Notes under the pieces: generated by a model
Told to the model about the DNA's origin: nothing
The model's database searches: none
The model's input: only the letters and a program-made list of their open reading frames with translations
Program-made: the position numbers and the translations under genes
Shown here: positions 54,210 through 63,888 of the stretch, piece after piece
Layout of the letters: the number at the start of each line of letters is the position of its first letter
Position numbering within the stretch: position 1 is the first letter of the stretch
From: Cupriavidus numazuensis
GTDB lineage: Bacteria > Pseudomonadota > Gammaproteobacteria > Burkholderiales > Burkholderiaceae
Assembly: GCF_905397435.1 (NCBI RefSeq)
Contig: NZ_CAJPVI010000023.1
Span: 1 to 64,000, forward strand
Direction of reading: 5' to 3'
Length of the DNA: 64,000 nucleotides

Positions 54210-54806
54210 TCAATCCAGCAAATGTCCCATCCGCGACCGCTTGGTCGCCAGATATTTTTCGTTCTCGGCATTCGACGGCACGATGTGCCGCAGCTGCTCC
54301 TTCACGATGATGCCGGCCTTCTCCAGCGCCGCAGCCTTGAGCGGGTTGTTGCTCATCAGGCGCACGGACTTCACGCCCCACTGGTGCAGCAGGTCGGCGG
54401 CAAACGCGTAGTTGCGGGCGTCGATGGCCTGGCCGAGGGCGAGGTTGGCGTCGACCGTGTCGAGGCCGGTGTCCTGCAGCGCATAGGCACGGATCTTCTC
54501 CGCCAGCCCGATGCCGCGGCCTTCGTGGCCGCGCAGGTACAGCAGGATGCCGCGGCCTTCGGCTGCGATCTTCTCCATCGCCAGTTCGAGCTGGGGACCG
54601 CAGTCGCAGCGGCACGAGCCGAACACATCGCCGGTCAGGCACTCCGAGTGCATGCGAATCAGCACATCTTCGCCCGTGATGTCCCCCACGCTCAGGGCAA
54701 GGTGCTCGATGCCCGAGTCCACACCCTTGAAGGCGTGAGCGGTAAATTCGCCGAATCGGGTCGGCAGGCGCGCTGAATCGATCAGCGCAATCTCTGTGTC
54801 GTTCAT
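54210..54806 (-). CDS. ribA: GTP cyclohydrolase II
   Basis: A 198-residue stand-alone RibA, the first committed step of riboflavin synthesis (GTP to the diaminopyrimidine plus formate and pyrophosphate). Zinc ligands C56, C67 and C69 lie in MHSECLTGD and CRCDCG with the same spacing as in E. coli, and there is an extra Cys65. The catalytic loop LRGHEGRGIGL and the ending SNNPLKAAAL are present. The longer start would be a TTG at 54818; the ATG at 54806 is preferred. No other rib gene is adjacent. Confidence 0.95.
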   Translation of the reverse strand: MNDTEIALIDSARLPTRFGEFTAHAFKGVDSGIEHLALSVGDITGEDVLIRMHSECLTGDVFGSCRCDCGPQLELAMEKIAAEGRGILLYLRGHEGRGIGLAEKIRAYALQDTGLDTVDANLALGQAIDARNYAFAADLLHQWGVKSVRLMSNNPLKAAALEKAGIIVKEQLRHIVPSNAENEKYLATKRSRMGHLLD

Positions 54807-54982
54807 ACCGGTATTCAAGAAAATCGGGCGCCGGCCGGGCCGGCACCGCTCGACATTATGAGCGGAATTGTATCTTCGCGCTTGCCGACCCCGCAGACAG
54901 GCACCTCAACCGTGCATTCACCGGGCGGTAACCGGCTTGCCAAAGCGCCAGCGCAGTACTGTAGAGCCCCGGTTCACGTGAC

Positions 54983-55453
54983 TTAAGGCGCCACCGAGAG
55001 CTCGCGCTTCAAAGTGCGCAGCACAAAGGTGGAATGGCTGTGGCGCAGGCCCGGCAGCTTGTACAGCTTGTGCCGCAGGAATTCCTCGTAGCCCTCGGTG
55101 CCCGCCACCGCGACCTTGATCAGGTAGTCGTACTCGCCCGTCAGCAAATGGGCCTCGAGGACTTCCGGCAATTCGGCCAGTGCCTGCCCGAACCGGTGGA
55201 GCATGTCATCATCGTGTCGATCGAGCGTCACTTCGATCAGCACGGTATCAGGCAAGCCGAGCGCCTTCTGGTTGAGCAACGCCGCATAGCCTTCAATCAC
55301 GCCGCTCTCTTCCAGTGCGCGCACCCGGTTCCAGCACGGTGTCGCGGACAGGCCGACCTGTTCCGCGAGCTTTGCGTTCGACAGGCGGCCATCCCGCCGC
55401 AGTTCACGCAAGATGCGGCGGTCAATGTCGTCGAGCTTCGGGATGGTTGCCAT
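54983..55453 (-). CDS. Lrp/AsnC-family regulator
   Basis: A 156-residue Lrp-type regulator. The N-terminal helix-turn-helix (LDDIDRRILRELRRDGRLSN, then LAEQVGLSATPCWNRVRALEESGVI) is followed by an RAM/ACT effector domain (VLIEVTLDRHDD, HLLTGEYDYLIKVAV). It probably senses an amino acid. The start at 55453 is chosen because upstream residues are not family-like. It is divergent from the ACT-like gene at 55608, which may be its target. Confidence 0.92.
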   Translation of the reverse strand: MATIPKLDDIDRRILRELRRDGRLSNAKLAEQVGLSATPCWNRVRALEESGVIEGYAALLNQKALGLPDTVLIEVTLDRHDDDMLHRFGQALAELPEVLEAHLLTGEYDYLIKVAVAGTEGYEEFLRHKLYKLPGLRHSHSTFVLRTLKRELSVAP

Positions 55454-55607
55454 GAGGAATCTCGCCGAGAGGGATGAATTATCCAAAAATTATACTCTAA
55501 GTAGATATTTCATCTCCACATACGGCGGTCAGGAAGGAAATTCAGAAGCCCATTTTGCGAGTCCGCTGGTAAATTTACCTGACCGACATTCTTGCCTCAG
55601 ACGCCAC

Positions 55608-55940
55608 ATGCCAGCCACTGCGACCCCTACCCTGCAACTCGATCTGCGCCTTGCGGCCTCCGATCTCTTCGGCGCGATGGAATGGGTACTCGCCAACGCG
55701 CGCCGCACCGGCCTGGCGCTCCAGCAACTGCGCTTCGATGCCAATGCCCGGCATCGCGTCAGCGCCACGCTGACCGCCGCGGACACCGACCTGCTGCACC
55801 TCTTCGTGCGGCGCCTCGGCAACGGCGCGGACGTGGAAGTGCTGATGGCGGATTTCGGGGACGACGATCTCGACGAGGCCGTCGACAGAAGCCCTGCCGC
55901 ACTGCCCGCCTTCATGCCCGCCGTAGCCCTGCACGCCTGA
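55608..55940 (+). CDS. ACT-like small protein
   Basis: A 110-residue protein. Its N-terminal 75 residues follow the ACT beta-alpha-beta pattern (LQLDLRLAASDLFGAMEWVLANA, then ATLTAADTDLLHLFVRRL and VEVLMADFG), similar in plan to the acetolactate-synthase small subunit IlvM, but no catalytic partner is nearby. The ATG at 55608 lacks a strong ribosome-binding site. It is divergent from the Lrp gene and convergent with metR. Amino-acid binding or enzyme regulation is inferred. Confidence 0.65.
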   Translation: MPATATPTLQLDLRLAASDLFGAMEWVLANARRTGLALQQLRFDANARHRVSATLTAADTDLLHLFVRRLGNGADVEVLMADFGDDDLDEAVDRSPAALPAFMPAVALHA

Positions 55941-55949
55941 CCGATCCGC

Positions 55950-56870
55950 TCAGGCAGCTCCAAGCAGTTCGATGCCGTCGAGCTGCGCCGCGCAGATATC
56001 CCGCACGATCGCCACGAAATCCGCCACATACGGCCGCTGCGAGATGGCCGCGGGAACCGTGGCATACAGCTCGCTCCACAGGCCCTTGGCCCCGATCCGC
56101 TTGGCCAGCACGTAGTCGTGGTCGACGTAGTTCTTTACGCCCCAGTTGGGCAACGCCGCCACGCCGCGACGGCTCGCCACGAGTTGCAGCACGGCAACGG
56201 TCAGTTCGGCGGTGCGGCGCTGCAGGCGGATGCCGGCGGGCTCCAGCACTTCGCGGATCAGGTCGATGCGCTGCTCGGGCACGGGATAGGTGATCAGGGT
56301 CTCGCCTTCCAGGTCCGCGGCTTCGATGCGACGCTTGTTGCGCAGCCGATGTTCGTTCGCCATGACCGCGAGGATCTCGAAGCGGAACAGCGGCGCCACT
56401 TCCAGCCCGCGGCGCGTGGCCGGCAATGAACCGATCACCATGTCCGCACGCCCTTCCCCGATCAAGGCGATCGGGTCGGCATGGAAGCCGGCCACAAGGT
56501 CCACCTCCACTTCGGGCCAGCGGCGGCGGAACTCGTCCATCACCGGCATCAGCCAGTCAAAGCAGGTGTGGCACTCCAGCACCACGCGCAATTCGCCGCG
56601 CGTGTCACCCTTGAGCCGTTCGATATCCCGATCCGCCTCGCTCACCGCGGCCAGCACCTCGCGCGCCAAGGCCAGCAGACGCTCGCCAGCCGGCGTAAAG
56701 CGCAACCCCTGCCGTGTGCGGTCGAACAGCGGCAGGCCGTAATGCGCCTCGATCGCCTTGATCTGGTGGGACAGCGCCGACTGGCTCACGTGCACGCGCT
56801 CGGCGGCGGTAGCCAGCTTGCCGGATTCGGCGATGGCCACCAGCGAGCGTAAATGCCGGACCTCGATCAT
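55950..56870 (-). CDS. metR: MetR, LysR-type regulator of methionine genes
   Basis: A 306-residue LysR-type regulator. The N-terminal helix-turn-helix has SALSHQIKAIEAHYGLPLF, and the signature HTCFDWLMPVMDEFRRRWP and DLVAGFHADPI are those of MetR. It activates metE, transcribed divergently from 57006, with homocysteine as co-effector in enterobacteria. A consensus site TGAA-N5-TTCA lies in the 135-base gap (56910-56922). The start at 56870 is MIEVRHLRSL, the usual MetR opening. Confidence 0.94.
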   Translation of the reverse strand: MIEVRHLRSLVAIAESGKLATAAERVHVSQSALSHQIKAIEAHYGLPLFDRTRQGLRFTPAGERLLALAREVLAAVSEADRDIERLKGDTRGELRVVLECHTCFDWLMPVMDEFRRRWPEVEVDLVAGFHADPIALIGEGRADMVIGSLPATRRGLEVAPLFRFEILAVMANEHRLRNKRRIEAADLEGETLITYPVPEQRIDLIREVLEPAGIRLQRRTAELTVAVLQLVASRRGVAALPNWGVKNYVDHDYVLAKRIGAKGLWSELYATVPAAISQRPYVADFVAIVRDICAAQLDGIELLGAA

Positions 56871-56909
56871 GACGTGACCCCGTCGGTTTCACCGTGGCCT
56901 CGGGTGATA

Positions 56910-56922
56910 TGAAACAGATTCA
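56910..56922. promoter_or_regulatory. MetR box between metR and metE
   Basis: TGAA-ACAGA-TTCA is an exact match to the TGAA-N5-TTCA MetR consensus. It is 40 bases upstream of metR and 84 bases upstream of metE. Nearby A+T-rich sequence (about 56923-56955) may be the metE promoter. Confidence 0.75.
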
Positions 56923-57005
56923 TACTTTGTTTAAAACTTGTCGCTTGATTCATTCTACGTCGAAACCGACACTGTGCGCCAGACAAGACCTTTTGGAGCC
57001 TCTTC

Positions 57006-59375
57006 GTGGCACGCACACACATCCTCGGCTTTCCGCGCATCGGCGCTCGTCGTGAACTGAAATTCGCGCAGGAATCCTTCTGGCGCGGCGAAAGCACGGA
57101 AGCAGACCTGCGCGCCGTGGCCGCCACCCTGCGCAGCCGCCACTGGCAACTGCAGGCCAACAGCGGCGTGGACACTGTTGCCACCGGCGACTTCGCGTAC
57201 TACGACCAGGTGCTGAGCCTGACGGCGCTGCTCGGTGCGCTGCCGCGCCGCTTCGGCTTCGACCCGGCCGCGCTGACGCTGGCCCAGTATTTCGAGCTCG
57301 CACGCGGCAATCGCGAACAGCCCGCCATGGAAATGACCAAGTGGTTCGACACGAACTACCACTACCTGGTGCCGGAGCTGGACTCGGCCACGCGCTTCGA
57401 CGGCGGCCCCGACTGGTTCTTCGACGAACTCGAAGAAGCGCTGGCGCTCGGCCTGAAGGCGCGGCCGGTACTGATCGGGCCCGTGACCTACCTGTGGCTG
57501 TCCAAAACGCACGAGACGGGTTTTGACAAGCTGTCGCTGCTGCCGCAACTCGCTCACGCCTACCAGCGCATTCTTTCCCGCCTGAAGGCCCGTGGCATCG
57601 AGTGGGTGCAGATTGACGAGCCCGCGCTGAGCCTCGATCTCGACGCGGCCTGGCTCGACGCCTATGACCAGGCCTACGCGACCTTGGCCCAGTCCGGCGT
57701 GAAACTGCTGCTGGCCACCTACTTTGACAGCGCCGCCGACCATACCGCGCGTGCCGTCGCACTGCCGGTGCAGGGCTTCCATATCGACGTGGTGCGCGCG
57801 CCGGCGCAGCTCGATGCATGGCGCCAGGCACTGCCGGCCGATGCCGTGCTGTCCGTTGGCGTGATCGACGGCCGCAACATCTGGCGCACCGACCTGCGCC
57901 GCGCACTCGATACGCTGAAGCCGCTGCATGCCGAGCTCGGCGATCGGCTGTGGCTGGCGCCGTCGTGCTCGCTGCTGCATGTGCCCGTATCGCTCGAGCA
58001 TGAAGTCAAGCTCGACGCCGAGCTGAAGTCCTGGCTGGCCTTTGCCACCGAAAAGCTCGGCGAACTGCGTGTGCTGGCCACGGCGCTGAACCAGGGCGAG
58101 ACGGCCGTGGCCGCGCAACTCGAGGCTTCCGATGCCGTGCAGGCGTCGCGCCGCCAATCGCGCCGCGTGGTCAATCCGCGTGTGCAACAGCGGCTGGCTG
58201 CGGTGACGCCTGACATGGCCGAGCGCGACAGCGCGTTCGATGTCCGCATCGAACGCCAGCGCGAGGCCCTGCAACTGCCGCTGCTCCCCACCACGACCAT
58301 CGGTTCGTTCCCGCAGACCGCCGCTATCCGCCAGACCCGCGCGGCCTACAAGCGCGGGGATCTCGGCGCGCTCGACTACCTGCAGCGCATCCGAGGCGAA
58401 ATCGAACTGGCCGTACGCAAGCAGGAAGCGCTGGGGCTGGACGTGCTGGTGCACGGCGAAGCCGAGCGCAACGACATGGTCGAATACTTCGGCGAGCAAC
58501 TGTGCGGCTATGCATTCACCGAGAACGGCTGGGTGCAGAGCTACGGTTCGCGCTGCGTCAAGCCGCCTGTGATCTACGGCGACGTGTACCGTCCCGAGCC
58601 GATGACCGTGGACACCGCGCGCTATGCCCAGTCGCTGACCGAGCGCCCGATGAAGGGCATGCTGACCGGCCCGGTGACGATGCTGCAATGGTCGTTCGTA
58701 CGCGACGACCAGCCGCGTGCCGACACCGCCCGCCAGCTTGCACTGGCCATCCGCGACGAGGTATGCGACCTGGAACAGGCCGGCATCCGCGTGATCCAGA
58801 TCGACGAGCCGGCGCTGCGTGAAGGCTTGCCGCTGCGTCGCGCGGACTGGGACGCCTACCTGGCGTGGGCCGTCAATGCGTTCCGGCTGTCGGCCGCGGG
58901 CGTGGCGGACCAGACCCAGATCCACACCCATATGTGCTATGCCGAGTTCAACGACATCCTGCCGTCGATCGCGGCCATGGATGCGGACGTGATCACCATC
59001 GAGACGTCGCGCTCGGCCATGGAACTGCTCGAAGGCTTCGGTGATTTCGACTATCCGAACGAGATCGGCCCGGGTGTCTATGACATCCACTCGCCGCGCG
59101 TGCCGTCGGTGGAAGCGATGGAAAAGCTGCTGGACCGCGCCTGCGAGGTCGTGCCGCCGCAGCGCCTGTGGGTCAACCCGGACTGCGGCCTGAAGACCCG
59201 CGGCTGGGATGAGACCGAGGCCGCCCTGGCCAATATGGTGTCGGCCGCGCGCAAGCTGCGCGGGCGCCTGGCGGGTCAGGACACGTTGACGTGGAAGCGC
59301 GTGGCACGCCCGCAGGCGTCGCAAGCGGCACATCGGCACGGCGCCGATTGCGCCTGCAGCACCCGCGCCGCCTGA
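57006..59375 (+). CDS. metE: Cobalamin-independent methionine synthase
   Basis: A 789-residue MetE, which methylates homocysteine with 5-methyltetrahydropteroyl-triglutamate. Zinc ligands H642, C644, E666 and C727 (in HTHMCY, TIETSR and NPDCGLK) match those of E. coli MetE, one residue further on. The N-terminal barrel begins with TAHIL-like [18 protein letters not shown] and the C-terminal barrel with [10 protein letters not shown]. The start is a GTG with GGAG seven bases upstream. It is controlled by the divergent metR. A hairpin follows the stop at 59390. Confidence 0.97.
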   Translation: MARTHILGFPRIGARRELKFAQESFWRGESTEADLRAVAATLRSRHWQLQANSGVDTVATGDFAYYDQVLSLTALLGALPRRFGFDPAALTLAQYFELARGNREQPAMEMTKWFDTNYHYLVPELDSATRFDGGPDWFFDELEEALALGLKARPVLIGPVTYLWLSKTHETGFDKLSLLPQLAHAYQRILSRLKARGIEWVQIDEPALSLDLDAAWLDAYDQAYATLAQSGVKLLLATYFDSAADHTARAVALPVQGFHIDVVRAPAQLDAWRQALPADAVLSVGVIDGRNIWRTDLRRALDTLKPLHAELGDRLWLAPSCSLLHVPVSLEHEVKLDAELKSWLAFATEKLGELRVLATALNQGETAVAAQLEASDAVQASRRQSRRVVNPRVQQRLAAVTPDMAERDSAFDVRIERQREALQLPLLPTTTIGSFPQTAAIRQTRAAYKRGDLGALDYLQRIRGEIELAVRKQEALGLDVLVHGEAERNDMVEYFGEQLCGYAFTENGWVQSYGSRCVKPPVIYGDVYRPEPMTVDTARYAQSLTERPMKGMLTGPVTMLQWSFVRDDQPRADTARQLALAIRDEVCDLEQAGIRVIQIDEPALREGLPLRRADWDAYLAWAVNAFRLSAAGVADQTQIHTHMCYAEFNDILPSIAAMDADVITIETSRSAMELLEGFGDFDYPNEIGPGVYDIHSPRVPSVEAMEKLLDRACEVVPPQRLWVNPDCGLKTRGWDETEAALANMVSAARKLRGRLAGQDTLTWKRVARPQASQAAHRHGADCACSTRAA

Positions 59376-59389
59376 GGGCAGCCCCGGCC

Positions 59390-59426
59390 TGTGACCTGCG
59401 CGCCGCCCGTGCGGCGCTGTGTCACA
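59390..59426 (+). terminator. Hairpin after metE
   Basis: Nested stems TGTGAC / GTCACA and GCGCCGC / GCGGCGC with loop CCGT form a 37-base hairpin starting 15 bases past the metE stop. No T-run follows, so termination may need Rho or be partial. Confidence 0.45.
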
Positions 59427-59530
59427 TAGCCGCGGCGTGCTGCGCTCCGTATCCTAGCCGGCGATCGAATTACACTCAGAGCACCGGCCCCTGCCAAAAT
59501 GGGGCGCCGATGTGCCGGCAAAGGGAAATC

Positions 59531-61627
59531 ATGAAACGAGCCAGACAGTGGCGGCGCGCCGCGGCGCTGCCAGCCGCCGCATTGACGGGCGCTGCCATCG
59601 CGCAGACCGCCCCCGCTACGGGGCCGGAACCTGTGACACTGCCGACCGTCACCGCCACGGCCAAAGCCGAAGGCTCGCTGACCGTGCCAGGCGTCGCCAA
59701 GCAACGGGAATCGCTGTACCAGTCGGCCGGTTCGGTCGGCTTCGTCGACGCCGAGAGCTACGCCAATACCTACGCCAGCAACCTGCGCGACGTTTTGAAG
59801 GATGCACCGGGCGTTTACGTACAGGAGCGCTACGGCCAGGAATTGCGCCTGTCCATCCGCGGCTCCGGCATCGCGCGCGGTTTCCACACGCGGGGACTGG
59901 AAATCCTGCAGGACGGCGTGCCCACCAATTTCGCCGACGGCAGCGGCGACTTCTACCAGATCGACCCGATCGGCCTGAACGCAGCGGAAGTCTACAAGGG
60001 CGGCAATGGCCTGGCCTATGGCAGCACGACGTTGGGCGGCGCGATCAACTTCACCACGCCCACAGCGTTCACCGCCGAAGCGCCAAACCAGGTGCGCGTC
60101 GACGGCGGCAGCTTCGGCACGGTCCGCGCGGCCGGCCAGGTCTCGCGCCAGAACGGCAACTTCGATTTCATGGCCAACCTGAGCGTTGACCACTCGGAAG
60201 GCTACCGCGACCATGAGCGCGGCCAGTACGAACAGCTCAACGCCAACTTCGGCTATCGCTTCAGCCCGACCGTCGAGACGCGTTTCTACGTCGGCGCCTA
60301 TGTCGTCGACCAGTTGCTGCCCGGCACGCTGTCGCTGCAGGACGCGCTGAACAACCCGACCAAGGCCTCTGCCAGCGCGCTCGCCGGCGACCAGGCGCGC
60401 AATACGCGCACCGAGCGGCTGGCCAACGTCACCACGGTGAAGCTCGACAGCGGCCAGCTCGACTTTTCCACGTGGGTGATCCACAAGAACCTGTACCACC
60501 CGATCTTCCAGGTTATCGACCAGGACTACTGGACCTATGGCTTCGCGCCGCGCTACACGGGCACGCAGACCATTGGCGGCATGCGCAACCAGCTCATCGC
60601 CGGCGCAAGGTTCTTTGGCGGCAACAACGATGCGCGCCAGTACGTAAACGTCTCGGGCGACCGCGGCGCACAGACGCTCAATTCCCGGCAGGATGCCTAC
60701 AACTACGAGGCTTACTTCGAAGATCGCCTCTACGTCCTGCCCACCGTGGCGGTGATGGCTGGCGCCAAGGCCTACTACAACCAGCGCCGCTACACGGACT
60801 ATGGCGGCCTGCCAACCAATCCGGTGCCAAAGTCCGACGACACCACGTACAGCGGCGTGAACCCGAAGTTCGGCGTGCTTTGGGAGCCGGCCAAGGACAT
60901 TCAGGCGTTTGCCGACATCACACGCAGTGCCGATGTGCCGGACTTCAGCGACCTGAACCAGACCATCAGCACCACGACCCAGTTTGTGCCGCTTTCCGCC
61001 CAGCATGGCTGGACGCTGGAACTCGGCACACGCGGACGGCGCGAGCGGCTCGGGTGGGATCTCACGCTGTACCGCTCGCTGGTGCGTGACCAGCTGCTGC
61101 AGTACACGACCAATCCCAACGTGCCGGCTGCCACATTCAATGCCAACCGCACTACGTTGCAGGGCGTTGAGCTGGGCCTGAGCGCCGACCTGCTGCAGAA
61201 CGTCGCTACCACGGCCGACAAGGTCACGCTGTCGCAACTCTGGAACTACAGCGATTTCCGCTTCGACAACGACCCGCAGTATGGGAATAACCGCATCGCG
61301 GGCGTGCCCGAGCACGTGCTGCGTACCACGCTGGCCTACAGCCAGGCGTCAGGGCTGCGCATCGCAGGCACCATCGACTGGGTGCCGACCGGCGCCTACG
61401 TCGACTACGCGAACACGCTCAAGGTGCCGTCGTATGTGCTGTTCGGCGTGCAGGCTAGCTACGATTTCAAGCAAGGCCTGACGGTGTTCCTTGATGCGCG
61501 CAATCTTGGCAACAAGCGTTATGTGAGCGATTTCAGTACGGTTACCGATGCGCGTACTGCCAACACGGCGGTGTTCTATCCCGGGACCGGGCGGGCACTC
61601 TATGCTGGGGTGCGGTACAAGTTTTGA
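59531..61627 (+). CDS. TonB-dependent outer-membrane receptor, FecA-like
   Basis: A 698-residue TonB-dependent receptor. A signal peptide (residues 1 to about 24) is followed by a possible TonB box (LPTVTATA), the plug domain with LRDVLKDAPGVYVQER and IDPIGLNAAEVYKGGNGLAYGS, and a beta-barrel ending in the outer-membrane C-terminal Phe (YKF). The plug best resembles ferric-chelate (FecA) receptors; the ligand cannot be told. The ATG at 59531 has AAGGGA four bases upstream. No cobalamin riboswitch box was seen in the 155 bases after metE. Copies of the double-hairpin repeat follow its stop. Confidence 0.92.
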   Translation: MKRARQWRRAAALPAAALTGAAIAQTAPATGPEPVTLPTVTATAKAEGSLTVPGVAKQRESLYQSAGSVGFVDAESYANTYASNLRDVLKDAPGVYVQERYGQELRLSIRGSGIARGFHTRGLEILQDGVPTNFADGSGDFYQIDPIGLNAAEVYKGGNGLAYGSTTLGGAINFTTPTAFTAEAPNQVRVDGGSFGTVRAAGQVSRQNGNFDFMANLSVDHSEGYRDHERGQYEQLNANFGYRFSPTVETRFYVGAYVVDQLLPGTLSLQDALNNPTKASASALAGDQARNTRTERLANVTTVKLDSGQLDFSTWVIHKNLYHPIFQVIDQDYWTYGFAPRYTGTQTIGGMRNQLIAGARFFGGNNDARQYVNVSGDRGAQTLNSRQDAYNYEAYFEDRLYVLPTVAVMAGAKAYYNQRRYTDYGGLPTNPVPKSDDTTYSGVNPKFGVLWEPAKDIQAFADITRSADVPDFSDLNQTISTTTQFVPLSAQHGWTLELGTRGRRERLGWDLTLYRSLVRDQLLQYTTNPNVPAATFNANRTTLQGVELGLSADLLQNVATTADKVTLSQLWNYSDFRFDNDPQYGNNRIAGVPEHVLRTTLAYSQASGLRIAGTIDWVPTGAYVDYANTLKVPSYVLFGVQASYDFKQGLTVFLDARNLGNKRYVSDFSTVTDARTANTAVFYPGTGRALYAGVRYKF

Positions 61628-61699
61628 TGGATTGCTGCGGTTATGGCAAGACAGAAGGTCGAAATTGAGGGGGTGTCGTTCTTGGCTGGCGGCGCTGTT

Positions 61700-61718
61700 T
61701 CGCCGGCATGGCCGGCGG
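61700..61718. repeat. Half copy of the dispersed repeat
   Basis: TCGCCGGC (61700-61707), loop ATG, GCCGGCGG (61711-61718) is the second hairpin of the dispersed repeat without its partner. The flanking GGCGGCGCTGTT repeats in front of copy B with small changes, so the two lie in a short tandem duplication. Confidence 0.6.
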
Positions 61719-61763
61719 GTTCTGGTTGAGGCCGAGGTGTCGCTCTTGGCGGGCGCCGCTGTT

Positions 61764-61815
61764 TCGCCGGCGTAGCCGGCGACCTACTCTTTTGTCCGAG
61801 CGACAAAAGAGTAGG
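61764..61815. repeat. Dispersed double-hairpin repeat, copy B
   Basis: This copy is inverted relative to A and C: TCGCCGGC-GTA-GCCGGCGA (61764-61782), then CCTACTCTTTTGTC (61783-61796), loop CGAGC (61797-61801), GACAAAAGAGTAGG (61802-61815), a perfect 14-bp stem. It lies about 140 bases after the TonB receptor stop and may also help terminate that gene. Confidence 0.8.
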
Positions 61816-62388
61816 CAGAAAAGCGCGTCGTTGCCGCTGGCCATCAATTCCACGGTGGCAGGGGTTCAAACGGCTTTGGACGCCTGCGATGGTGGTCGGC
61901 CGTTCCAACCTGCTACGCCATGTGAGTCAGAACCTGTGCCTGGCGCGGCACGGCTTTTGGACGATCCCCAAGACGGACTCGGGTACAGCGTTTCAATCAG
62001 GTCAGTGGTGGGACGCCTTCGGCTGCGCTGCGCGCACGTCGTAGTTGGGGTGCAAGCTCATCAGCGTCGTGGACGCCCGAGGTCCATTTCCTCTCTTTAA
62101 TTCGCGCATGTCGCGTGGGCATCTTCACCGAGGCGTGGTTTGCCTTGGGCCTGCGTGCTCAGACTTGAGCTCTGCGCGTAGCGCAGCCGAAGGCGATTAC
62201 ACGATACCGGTAGTAGCAGGGGCCACAGACGCTTGCAGGGCTCGTTCAATCAGCGCTGTAATTCTGACCACCGTGGTGCCCCACGCGGCAGGCAGCGTGA
62301 AGAACTCTGAAGCCTATACCCGTACAACACCCCTGGCACACTACGATAAAAATTCGCCCCTTTGGGGCAACCTCTTGACGCGTTTTTG
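61816..62388. other. Gene-free stretch with a 22-bp inverted repeat
   Basis: No supported gene. It holds a 22-base inverted repeat, CGCCTTCGGCTGCGCT(G/A)CGCGC, at 62014-62035 and, reversed, 62174-62195, with one mismatch and 138 bases between. Together with the double-hairpin copies on both sides this looks like a palindrome-rich repeat region or the remains of a small mobile element. Open frames across it have no family features. Confidence 0.55.
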
Positions 62389-62436
62389 CCTACTTTTGCC
62401 GCTCGGGCAAAAGTAGGTCGCCGGCTACGCCGGCGA
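62389..62436. repeat. Dispersed double-hairpin repeat, copy C
   Basis: CCTACTTTTGCC (62389-62400), loop GCTCG (62401-62405), GGCAAAAGTAGG (62406-62417), a perfect 12-bp stem, followed at once by TCGCCGGC (62418-62425), loop TAC, GCCGGCGA (62429-62436). It ends 33 bases after the DUF1254 stop on that gene's strand and could serve as its terminator. Confidence 0.85.
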
Positions 62437-62469
62437 AACAGCAGCGTCTGCCAAGAACGATAACCCGCC

Positions 62470-63888
62470 TCAATTCGCCCGCTCAACCGGAGGCGGCATC
62501 CACGAGCCATCGAGCAGCGCCTGCTCCGGCCAGTACGCACGCAGGGTCATGTTGAGCCCGTCGGGCGGCGCAGGCAGCCAGTTGGCCATCTTGCCGCGTT
62601 CGGGGCGCGCATGCTGGATGTAGATGTCCAGCGAGCCATCGCGGTTGTAGCGCAGGCGGTCGCGGCTGCCGATCGCATAGCGGCCGATCGGGTTGTCGAC
62701 GAACGCCTGACGCTGGTTGTACAGCGACAGCGACCAGAACGCCCTGGCAGGCGGCAACTGGTCCTTGGCGAAATGCAGGACGTAGCTTGTGCTGCCCTGC
62801 AGCGCCTTGCCGGAGGCATCGGTCCGGGTGGAGGCGTAAATCGCGTCTTCCGGCAGGTTGGCGCCAAGCCCGACCATGGCCGTGACCGCACGGCGGCCAT
62901 AGTTGGTACCGTAATTGCCGAGGTCGCGGTGCATGACCCAGCCATTGCCCGCATCGGCGTTGCCCTTGCGGGCCGTGGCGGCAATCGCCTGCAGCGCTGC
63001 GGTGGCACCTTCCTGCACGGCACGCGCGGTGGCCGGTTCCATGACCGTGGTCTTGAACGGCACGCCCGGTTTCAGCCCCATGCGGCGGATCTTCTCGATC
63101 ATGGCGGCGTCGGCCTCGGCGGGCGGATTGGCCGGCAGCAGGCTGGCAAAGCGGCTGAAGAAGGCCTGCGCGTCCATGGCCGCCACTTGCTCGACCGGCG
63201 GCGACTGCGTGTCCAGCGTCGCCGAGCGCGGTGCGGGCTTTTCAGGCGCCGCGCGTACGCCCATCTGCCATGCGGACAGCGGCGTGAGGCGGTACTGGTC
63301 CTGCAGGCGGTGCACGACCGGGAAATCCTTCTTGCCGTTGGCCTGGGTGCGGCCAATCAGCCAGACCATGGCCGTAGGCGACTTGATCTGCTTCATGCCC
63401 TTGGGCAGCGGCCCTTCCCAGCCCGGGCCCGTGATCACGAAGTTGCCGCGCTGCGTACCCGTGGTGCGCTTGCCGGGCGAGGCGAAGACATTGGTCCACG
63501 CATCCATCAACGGCATCAGGTAGTAGCGGCCGCGGGTATCGGGCACGGATAGCACCACCGGCTCCTTGGACAGGTCGAGCCAGGCCGACGAGTACAGCGT
63601 GTCGGCGTTCGGCGTGACCACGTCCGTGAAGGTCGCGTCCGGGAAGGTACGCTTGTGGCTGAAGGTGTTGGGGGGCGTGCGCAGGCTCATGAGCTCGCGC
63701 GTTACGTCCATCAGCACCAGCGGATAGGCATAGGTAAAGACTTCGGCGGACAGCGCCTTCATTGCCTGGTTCGACGGCGGTTGCACGACGGCAACAGGGG
63801 CCGTCACCGGTTCAGGCGTGGTGGAGCAGGCGCTCAGCAGCACGGCAAGTGCCGCGATGCCGGCCAGTTGGCGGATGGATGGATTCAT
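62470..63888 (-). CDS. DUF1254/DUF1214 lipoprotein
   Basis: A 472-residue lipoprotein with lipobox LLSAC and Cys21. The DUF1254 domain (about residues 45-180) shows FTYAYPLVLMDVTRELM, VVTPNADTLYSSAWLDL and GRYYLMPLMDAWTNVFAS, and the DUF1214 domain lies near the C-terminus (ARAFWSLSLYNQRQAFVDNPIGRYAIG, then DIYIQHARP). Such proteins are common in environmental bacteria; no activity is firmly established. The stop lies 34 bases from repeat copy C. Confidence 0.9.
   Translation of the reverse strand: MNPSIRQLAGIAALAVLLSACSTTPEPVTAPVAVVQPPSNQAMKALSAEVFTYAYPLVLMDVTRELMSLRTPPNTFSHKRTFPDATFTDVVTPNADTLYSSAWLDLSKEPVVLSVPDTRGRYYLMPLMDAWTNVFASPGKRTTGTQRGNFVITGPGWEGPLPKGMKQIKSPTAMVWLIGRTQANGKKDFPVVHRLQDQYRLTPLSAWQMGVRAAPEKPAPRSATLDTQSPPVEQVAAMDAQAFFSRFASLLPANPPAEADAAMIEKIRRMGLKPGVPFKTTVMEPATARAVQEGATAALQAIAATARKGNADAGNGWVMHRDLGNYGTNYGRRAVTAMVGLGANLPEDAIYASTRTDASGKALQGSTSYVLHFAKDQLPPARAFWSLSLYNQRQAFVDNPIGRYAIGSRDRLRYNRDGSLDIYIQHARPERGKMANWLPAPPDGLNMTLRAYWPEQALLDGSWMPPPVERAN

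Noticed and set aside
56955..59339. 794-codon minus-strand frame under metE
   Set aside because: Shadow of metE, whose zinc ligands are all present on the plus strand.
59376..59530. Cobalamin riboswitch before the TonB receptor
   Set aside because: No B12-box-like sequence was recognised; the stretch is explained better by the metE hairpin and the receptor's own start.
59276..61315. 679-codon minus-strand frame under the TonB receptor
   Set aside because: Shadow of the receptor gene; no recognisable domain.
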